Part shown: piece by piece, positions 58,646 through 64,000 of the stretch | Layout of the letters: the number at the start of each line of letters is the position of its first letter | Numbering within the stretch: the first letter of the stretch is position 1 | Source of the DNA: G036327475 sp036327475 | GTDB lineage: Bacteria; Pseudomonadota; Gammaproteobacteria; Enterobacterales; Enterobacteriaceae | Direction: 5' to 3' | Assembly: GCF_036327475.1 (NCBI RefSeq) | Contig: NZ_CP132913.1 | Span: forward strand, 1,674,001 to 1,738,000 | DNA length: 64,000 nt | The notes under the pieces: generated by a model | What the model saw: only the letters and a program-made list of their open reading frames with translations | Told to the model about the DNA's origin: nothing | The model's database searches: none | Program-made: the position numbers and the translations under genes

Positions 58646-58661
58646 TGTGAGGTCGATCACA
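58646..58661. promoter_or_regulatory. CRP (cAMP receptor protein) binding site upstream of galP
   Basis: TGTGA-N6-TCACA is a perfect match to the CRP consensus half sites (58646-58650 and 58657-58661), 67 bases upstream of the galP ATG. CRP activation of galP is known in E. coli, so glucose/cAMP control of this transporter is very likely preserved. Confidence 0.85.
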
Positions 58662-58679
58662 AGTATATGATCTGTTACA

Positions 58680-59267
58680 CACACTTATCCCTGTCTGTCA
58701 GCATATTCATCCGTAGAGAAAGCGTTGCCATGCTGATATAGGGTATTCAGAGCGGTTGTTATCGAAAATAATTCGGATGTTGTACACATTTTGTAACAAA
58801 TAAGAAATGAAGTATTTAATGCTTGGCACAACCATATTAATTTAATGATAATTAGTAAAAAAGGTCGGATTCTCTTTGGTGTGGCGACGTGTTTAGTTTA
58901 GATGAAACAAAAATTTTCGCTGAATAAATTTCATCGCATTTCTCGTGGCGAGAAGACAGTATCAACGACGCTGAAAAACGTCGCAGCTCTGCAACGTTAG
59001 GCGAAATGGCGCTAGCCGGTATGCATCTGCCTGGTGACATCTCATATCACCCCGCGTGATGACGGGTCGCGGGCAACTGGAGATAATGTAAGCTAGACTG
59101 TAACAGCAAGGAGGGGCCGCGCTTGGCCAAGATAGTAGCCGAGGGGCGGCCAGCACCGGACCCGATTGCATTATGGAGTTGTAAAGCAGCGACAGGGTCG
59201 GTGTGCGCTCGGCTTAGGCGGCCTTTATCGGTAGGTGAATACCGGCGAGAAACCCATCCCTGCAGGC
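58680..59267. other. Gap between galP and metK without a recognisable gene
   Basis: AT-rich from 58700 to 58930 (the remaining galP upstream sequence), then unassigned. Fragments such as EKTVSTTLKNVAALQ (about 58960) do not match a family I know. Confidence 0.4.
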
Positions 59268-59291
59268 AAAATGGCGATCGTATCGATCGCC
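59268..59291 (-). terminator. Probable metK terminator
   Basis: On the minus strand GGCGATCG, loop ATA, CGATCGCC (59273-59291), followed by ATTTTG. It lies about 50 bases beyond the metK stop. The T-run is short (four), so it may be a modest terminator. Confidence 0.6.
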
Positions 59292-59337
59292 GTTTCGGTG
59301 CCGCGGCAGTACGTCCGCCGCGCGTTGTTATAGTGCG

Positions 59338-60495
59338 TTATTTCAGACCAGCTGCGTCCCGCAGCAGTTCGGCTTTGTCGGTCTTTTCCCATGGGAAAAG
59401 TTCGCGTCCGAAGTGACCGTAGGCGGCAGTTTTGCGGTAGATCGGCTGCAGCAGATCCAGCATTGTGATTAACCCATAAGGACGCAGGTCGAAGAATTCG
59501 CGCACCAGCGCCGTCAGGTTTTTTGCCGAGATCTTTTCACTGCCGAAGGTTTCGATGGTGATGGAGGTCGGTTCCGCTACGCCAATGGCATAGGACACCT
59601 GAATTTCACAGTGATCGGCCAGGCCGGCAGCGACGATGTTTTTGGCCACGTAGCGCGCGGCATATGCTGCCGAACGGTCAACCTTAGACGGATCCTTACC
59701 GGAGAAGGCGCCGCCGCCGTGACGGGCCATGCCGCCGTAGGTATCGACGATGATTTTTCGGCCGGTCAACCCACAGTCGCCCATTGGACCACCGATAACG
59801 AAACGGCCGGTCGGGTTGATAAAATATTTGGTCAGGGAAGAGAGCCATTCCGCTGGCAAAACCGGTTTGATGATCTCTTCCATCACCGCTTCTTTCAGCT
59901 GTGGCAAGGCGATGTCTTCCGCATGCTGCGTGGACAGCACCACGGCATCAATGCCCACCACTTTGCCGTTGTCGTAGGCGAAAGTGACCTGACTTTTGGC
60001 GTCCGGACGCAACCATGGCAGGGTGCCGTTTTTACGAACCTGGGACTGGCGGGCCATCAAACGGTGCGCGTAGGTGATTGGCGCCGGCATCAGCACATCG
60101 GTTTCATTGGTGGCGTAACCGAACATCAGCCCTTGGTCGCCTGCGCCCTGTTCCAACGGATCGGTGCGATCCACGCCCCGATTAATATCTGGAGACTGCT
60201 TACCAATGGCACTCAGCACGGCACAAGAGTTGGAGTCAAAGCCCATCTCTGAATGAATGTAACCGATCTCGCGGATAGTGCTGCGCGTCAATTCTTCAAT
60301 ATCCACCCAGGCGCTAGTGGTGATGATCTCGCCACCCACCAGAACTATACCAGTTTTAATATAGGTTTCGCAGGCGACGCGCGCCTTGGGATCCTGTGCC
60401 AGAATCGCGTCCAGCACGGCGTCGGAAATCTGGTCCGCGATTTTATCAGGATGCCCCTCTGAAACAGATTCAGATGTAAATAGATGTTTAGCCAT
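59338..60495 (-). CDS. metK: S-adenosylmethionine synthetase
   Basis: MetK makes SAM from methionine and ATP, and is essential. The ATG at 60495 (MAKHLFTSESVSEGHPDKIA) is used because it gives 385 residues (384 in E. coli); an upstream in-frame codon at 60537 is not conserved. Signature blocks GAGDQGLMFGYATNET and GGGAFSGKDPSKVDRSAAY, and the active-site Asp/Lys/His positions, look intact. The upstream region has three adjacent met-box-like octamers. It is the source of SAM for speAB-derived polyamines and the surviving methylases. Confidence 0.97.
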   Translation of the reverse strand: MAKHLFTSESVSEGHPDKIADQISDAVLDAILAQDPKARVACETYIKTGIVLVGGEIITTSAWVDIEELTRSTIREIGYIHSEMGFDSNSCAVLSAIGKQSPDINRGVDRTDPLEQGAGDQGLMFGYATNETDVLMPAPITYAHRLMARQSQVRKNGTLPWLRPDAKSQVTFAYDNGKVVGIDAVVLSTQHAEDIALPQLKEAVMEEIIKPVLPAEWLSSLTKYFINPTGRFVIGGPMGDCGLTGRKIIVDTYGGMARHGGGAFSGKDPSKVDRSAAYAARYVAKNIVAAGLADHCEIQVSYAIGVAEPTSITIETFGSEKISAKNLTALVREFFDLRPYGLITMLDLLQPIYRKTAAYGHFGRELFPWEKTDKAELLRDAAGLK

Positions 60496-60646
60496 TGGTC
60501 TTTTTACCTTTGGATTAAGGGTTAGAAATGATTGCATAGTGCTTAGGACTGGCCACCCGCAATACGCGATGCCGAGATGATAACGGTACGCGTCATGCTG
60601 CCTCCCACGAAAACTGTCGTTCAGCAGTAAAACAGTTAATCAGTAT

Positions 60647-60670
60647 AGATGGATTAACTTCTGGATGGCT
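60647..60670. promoter_or_regulatory. Possible MetJ operator (three degenerate met boxes)
   Basis: AGATGGAT, TAACTTCT and GGATGGCT are three consecutive octamers, each matching the met-box consensus AGACGTCT at about five of eight bases. They lie about 150 bases upstream of metK, where MetJ acts in E. coli. Confidence 0.4.
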
Positions 60671-61112
60671 ATTTTAGGGTGAGTTTCGATGGAATGCCAG
60701 TAATTTTTTGCTGAAATATATCAGTTAGTTTCAATGCAGAGTCAATAAAGTGACATAGGCTAATTAATTTTGCTTTTCCCCATTGAGCGGTATAAAATCG
60801 CGCGCGTTTGCATCGGGTAATGTAAAAGTTAACCAAACGAAAATTTTACACTTATCCCCGCCGCCCGGTTGAGTGTCTTGTTTTTCAAGAGATAGGGTTC
60901 TTGACGCGTGTGATTTCTCTCGTTTCCCGTCTCCAACGTGCAGCGCGTCGACTGCCCTTATCCACGACGCCTCGCTCATCCTGTCTTGTGGAAGTCGTCG
61001 CCCAACCGGGGCGACTCAGGGCTCTCGGGCGGGCTAGATGCGAGGTTCTGATTTCGGGCCATACGGCCTTTCATGCAATCCTAATTGATGGTGTTCCGCC
61101 ATCCTAAATAGC

Positions 61113-61162
61113 ATGGAGTTTAGCAAGGTATTTTACAATGGAGTTTAGCAAGGTATTTTACA
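61113..61162. repeat. Perfect 25-bp tandem duplication upstream of speA
   Basis: ATGGAGTTTAGCAAGG is the start of a 25-base unit present twice in tandem (61113-61137, 61138-61162). Each copy contains an ATG. Confidence 0.95.
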
Positions 61163-61180
61163 ATTGCTGTCTGGGATAGA

Positions 61181-61201
61181 CCGGACGCCGGCGGCGTCCG
61201 G
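61181..61201. repeat. Perfect hairpin in the speA leader
   Basis: CCGGACGCC (61181-61189), loop GGC, GGCGTCCGG (61193-61201) forms a 9-bp perfect stem. No T-run follows on the plus strand, so a simple terminator is unlikely; it may be a leader structure. Confidence 0.7.
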
Positions 61202-61377
61202 TAGCGTCTCTTGCCGCGTTCGTTGCGCGCGAGCCGGCTGAGTGTTCTAACCGGCGTGAGCGCTGAATCGACGGTAGCGGGCAATAAAGGTCGCACCATT
61301 GGCGACCCGCCGCCATAACTGATTCACGACTGGACCAGGAACCGCGCCGCGCGGCTCGACAAGACACTTTGCGCTTA

Positions 61378-63300
61378 ATGCAGGAGGTAGCCATGGTAGC
61401 CATGAACGACAGCGACGCCAGCGAAATGCTGAGAACTTACAATGTCACGTACTGGGGCAATAACTACTACGACGTCAATCAGTTTGGTAATATCAGCGTT
61501 TGCCCGGATCCTGACTTTCCCGAGGCGTGCGTCGATCTGGCGGAACTGGTAAAACAGCGCCAGACCAAAGGCCAGCGTCTGCCGGCGCTGTTCTGCTTCC
61601 CACAGATCTTGCAGCACCGCTTGCGCTCCATTAACGCCGCTTTTCAGCGGGCGCGCGATTCCTTTGATTACCGGGGCGGCTATTTCCTAGTTTATCCAAT
61701 TAAGGTCAACCAGCACCGCCGCGTTATCGAATCTCTGATCAACTCCGGCGAGCCCCTGGGCTTGGAGGCCGGTTCCAAAGCGGAACTGATGGCGGTACTC
61801 GCCCATGCCGGCATGACCCGCACGGTGATCGTTTGCAATGGCTACAAAGACCGGGAATATATTCGCCTAGCGCTCATCGGCGAAAAGATCGGTCATAAAG
61901 CCTACCTGGTAATTGAAAAACTTTCCGAAATCACGCTGGTACTGGAGGAGGCAGAACGGCTGAATGTGGTGCCGCGCCTCGGCGTGCGCGCCCGCCTAGC
62001 CTCGCAGGGCTCTGGCAAATGGCAATCGAGCGGCGGCGAAAAGTCCAAATTTGGCCTTGCGGCGGCGCAGGTGCTGCAACTGGTCGATCTGCTGCGTGCG
62101 AAAGGACGGTTGGACAGCCTGCAATTGCTGCATTTCCATTTAGGTTCCCAATTATCGAATATTCGCGATATCGCTTCCGGCGTGCGTGAATCGGCGCGTT
62201 TTTATGTCGAATTGCATAAAATAGGCGTCCATATTGAATGTTTCGACGTCGGCGGCGGCCTGGGGGTCGATTATGAAGGCACCCGTTCGCAATCCGACGG
62301 ATCGGTTAATTATGGCTTGAACGAATATGCCAACAAGGTCATCTGGGGTATCGGTGATGCCTGTAATGAATACGGTCTGCCGCATCCAACGGTTATTACA
62401 GAGTCCGGACGGGCGGTGACGGCGCACCATACGGTGCTGGTGTCCAATGTCATTGGCGTGGAACGTAATGAATTCAACGAGCCGCATCCGCCTGAGACGG
62501 ACGCCCCGCGCGCGTTGGAAAGCCTGTGGCAGACTTGGCAGGAAATGCAGGAGCCGCGCAATCGTCGTTCGTTGCGTGAATGGTTGCACGACAGCCAGAT
62601 GGATTTGCATGATGTCCATACGCAATATACTCATGGTATGCTGGATCTGATGCAGCGTGCCTGGGCCGAGCAGCTGTATCTCAACATCTGCCGCTTGATC
62701 CAGACGCAACTCGATCCGAGTAATCGCGCTCACCGGCCGATAATTGATGAATTACAAGAGCGTATGGCGGATAAGCTGTACGTCAACTTCTCACTATTCC
62801 AGTCGATGCCGGATGCCTGGGGGATAGACCAACTGTTCCCGGTTCTGCCGTTGTCGGGGCTGGATAGGCCGCCGGAGGGACGCGCGGTGCTGCTTGATAT
62901 TACCTGTGACTCTGATGGCACAATTGATCATTACATTGATGGCGATGGCATCGCCACTACCATGCCAATGCCGCCTTACGATGCCGATAATCCGCAGGCT
63001 CTCGGCTTTTTTATGGTGGGCGCCTATCAGGAAATCCTCGGCAACATGCATAACTTGTTCGGCGATACCACCACGGTGGATGTATATGTGTTCAAGGACG
63101 GCAGTCTGAAGATGAACGAGTCTAACGAAGGTGATACCGTTGCCGATATGCTGCGCTATGTGCGGCTCGATCCCGGTATGCTACTGACACGTTTCCGTGA
63201 CCAGGTGAAAAACGCCGATCTGGATGCTGAACTGCAAAGCAAATTCCTGGATGAGTTCGAGGCGGGCCTGTATGGATACACTTACCTGGAAGGTGAATAA
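61378..63300 (+). CDS. speA: Biosynthetic arginine decarboxylase
   Basis: SpeA decarboxylates arginine to agmatine, for putrescine and spermidine. PLP-lysine motif FLVYPIKVNQ, HFHLGSQL, FDVGGGLGVDYEG, TCDSDG (C-terminal catalytic Cys) and the C-terminal EFEAGLYGYTYLEGE are all intact. Start choice is uncertain. The E. coli start aligns with ATA at 61315, giving an open in-frame run ITDSRLDQEPRRAARQ to the body, so the ancestral ATG seems mutated. Remaining candidates are TTG 61369, ATG 61378 and ATG 61393, the last with AGGAGG five bases upstream. The window position 61378 is a compromise. It precedes speB by 19 bases. Confidence 0.93.
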   Translation: MQEVAMVAMNDSDASEMLRTYNVTYWGNNYYDVNQFGNISVCPDPDFPEACVDLAELVKQRQTKGQRLPALFCFPQILQHRLRSINAAFQRARDSFDYRGGYFLVYPIKVNQHRRVIESLINSGEPLGLEAGSKAELMAVLAHAGMTRTVIVCNGYKDREYIRLALIGEKIGHKAYLVIEKLSEITLVLEEAERLNVVPRLGVRARLASQGSGKWQSSGGEKSKFGLAAAQVLQLVDLLRAKGRLDSLQLLHFHLGSQLSNIRDIASGVRESARFYVELHKIGVHIECFDVGGGLGVDYEGTRSQSDGSVNYGLNEYANKVIWGIGDACNEYGLPHPTVITESGRAVTAHHTVLVSNVIGVERNEFNEPHPPETDAPRALESLWQTWQEMQEPRNRRSLREWLHDSQMDLHDVHTQYTHGMLDLMQRAWAEQLYLNICRLIQTQLDPSNRAHRPIIDELQERMADKLYVNFSLFQSMPDAWGIDQLFPVLPLSGLDRPPEGRAVLLDITCDSDGTIDHYIDGDGIATTMPMPPYDADNPQALGFFMVGAYQEILGNMHNLFGDTTTVDVYVFKDGSLKMNESNEGDTVADMLRYVRLDPGMLLTRFRDQVKNADLDAELQSKFLDEFEAGLYGYTYLEGE

Positions 63301-63319
63301 CGTTAAGTAAGGAATGACG

Positions 63320-64000
63320 ATGAGTACTCTGGGTCATAATTACGATAATTCGCTAGTGTCGAACGCTTTCGGTTTCCTGCGTCTTCCGCTGGAATTCAAC
63401 CCGTATCACACAGACGCAGACTGGGTGATCACCGGTATTCCCTTCGATATGGCGACCTCCGGGCGTGCCGGCTGCCGGCACGGGCCCGCCGCGATCCGCC
63501 AGGTTTCCACCAACCTGGCTTGGGAAGGTTGCCGTTGGCCGTGGGATTTCGACGTGCGTAAACATCTCAAGGTGGTGGACTGCGGCGATCTGGTGTACGA
63601 ATTCGGTGAGGCTCAGGACTTTTGCAAAAAATTACAGGACCATGCCGAGCGGCTACTGTCGGCCGGCAAACGGATGCTATCGCTTGGCGGCGATCACTTC
63701 GTCACTTTGCCGTTATTGCGTGCTCACGCCAAACACTTCGGCAAAATGGCGCTAGTGCACTTCGACGCCCATACCGATACCTACGCCAACGACAACAAGT
63801 TCGATCACGGCACCATGTTTTACCGTGCGCCAAACGAAGGATTAATCGATCCCGGCCACTCGGTGCAGATAGGCATCCGTACAGAATTCGAGCGCGATAA
63901 CGGGTTCACCGTGCTCGACGCAGAGCAGGTTAATGACCGCAGCGTTGACGATATTTTGGCTCAGGTGAAGCAGATTCTGGGTGACTTGCCGGTCTATCTC
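63320..64000 (+). CDS. speB: Agmatinase (partial, cut by window end)
   Basis: SpeB hydrolyses agmatine to putrescine and urea using a binuclear Mn centre. The ATG at 63320 is 19 bases after the speA stop with a GGAATGACG upstream. 227 codons are open to the window edge. FGFLRLP, ITGIPFDMATSGRAG, GGDHFVTLPLLRAHAKHFG and the metal ligands in HFDAHTDTYA match E. coli SpeB. GCRHGP replaces the family GGRHGP. The rest of the gene lies beyond the window. Confidence 0.96.
   Translation, partial: MSTLGHNYDNSLVSNAFGFLRLPLEFNPYHTDADWVITGIPFDMATSGRAGCRHGPAAIRQVSTNLAWEGCRWPWDFDVRKHLKVVDCGDLVYEFGEAQDFCKKLQDHAERLLSAGKRMLSLGGDHFVTLPLLRAHAKHFGKMALVHFDAHTDTYANDNKFDHGTMFYRAPNEGLIDPGHSVQIGIRTEFERDNGFTVLDAEQVNDRSVDDILAQVKQILGDLPVYL

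Larger units (their letters stand above)
60496..61314. other. Divergent metK-speA upstream region
   Basis: This 0.8-kb interval holds the metK promoter (around 60500-60700) and the speA leader. It contains a 25-bp tandem duplication (61113-61162), a 9-bp-stem hairpin (61181-61201), and a short reading frame (60901-61107) without family resemblance. Confidence 0.5.

Noticed and set aside
60901..61107. A 68-codon frame upstream of speA as YqgB or a leader peptide
   Set aside because: It has no resemblance to the YqgB sequence I know, and the start is not supported.
1..64000. CRISPR array, toxin-antitoxin module, prophage or IS element
   Set aside because: No regular spaced repeats, no transposase or integrase fragments, and no terminal inverted repeats with target duplications were seen by eye.

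Overview
The window looks like part of the chromosome of a Sodalis-allied gammaproteobacterial endosymbiont (order Enterobacterales). Intact proteins are close to Enterobacteriaceae/Yersinia orthologues (Fis, MreB, MetK, MnmG), base composition is moderate-to-high GC, and gene order follows the enterobacterial backbone. However, I count about 24 intact genes against about 50 recognisable pseudogenes. This is the pattern of a recent host-restricted symbiont such as S. glossinidius or the grain-weevil symbiont SOPE; the sequence alone does not let me name the species. I see no insertion sequence, rRNA, tRNA, CRISPR array or prophage.

Layout. 1-2000: atp operon (minus), with atpH intact as far as visible and atpF, atpE, atpB and atpI all broken. 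2347-5469: rsmG (broken), mnmG, a degenerate oriC (about 4752-5000) and mioC. 5559-7992: a deletion scar joining viaA to asnC with asnA lost, then broken ravA. 8223-10094: kup. 10096-13394: remnants of an amino-acid ABC transporter (yhdY/yhdZ type), fimbrial genes and unassigned DNA. 13395-18869: fis, broken dusB, prmA and panF, then intact accC, accB and aroQ. 19111-21861: broken msrQ, msrP and csrD. 22166-25046: intact mreBCD. 25066-32730: broken maf, rng, yhdP, tldD, aaeR, aaeXAB and an MscS-family channel. 32874-37490: broken flgFGHIJK. 37765-41283: intact mltC, yggX, mutY and trmB. 41195-46675: hemW, yggT and yggS intact among broken yggN, rdgB, yggU, proC and yggR. 47290-52735: a complete but dead rhamnose regulon (rhaT, rhaR, rhaS, rhaB, rhaA, rhaD, rhaM). 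52905-58579: ruvX, gshB and galP intact, yqgE, rsmE, endA and sprT broken. 59338-64000: metK, speA and speB (cut by the window end).

What survives is cell-shape control (mreBCD), fatty-acid and chorismate synthesis (accBC, aroQ), SAM and polyamines (metK, speAB), glutathione (gshB), sugar uptake (galP, with a clean CRP site and terminator), potassium uptake (kup), a nucleoid protein (fis) and a few RNA/DNA maintenance enzymes (mnmG, trmB, mutY, ruvX). What is lost is motility, adhesion, catabolism of plant sugars and aromatic acids, several rRNA/tRNA modification enzymes, proline synthesis and, most strikingly, the whole membrane sector of ATP synthase. Loss of F0 together with retention of a well-regulated sugar/proton symporter suggests energy from host sugars by substrate-level phosphorylation.

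Dead regions carry many short perfect tandem duplications (7-29 bp) besides frameshifts and deletions, while the intact genes are free of them apart from one at the very 3' end of accC. I did not find a convincing novel multi-gene system; the interest lies in the decay of the F0 operon and the origin, and in the mutational signature.
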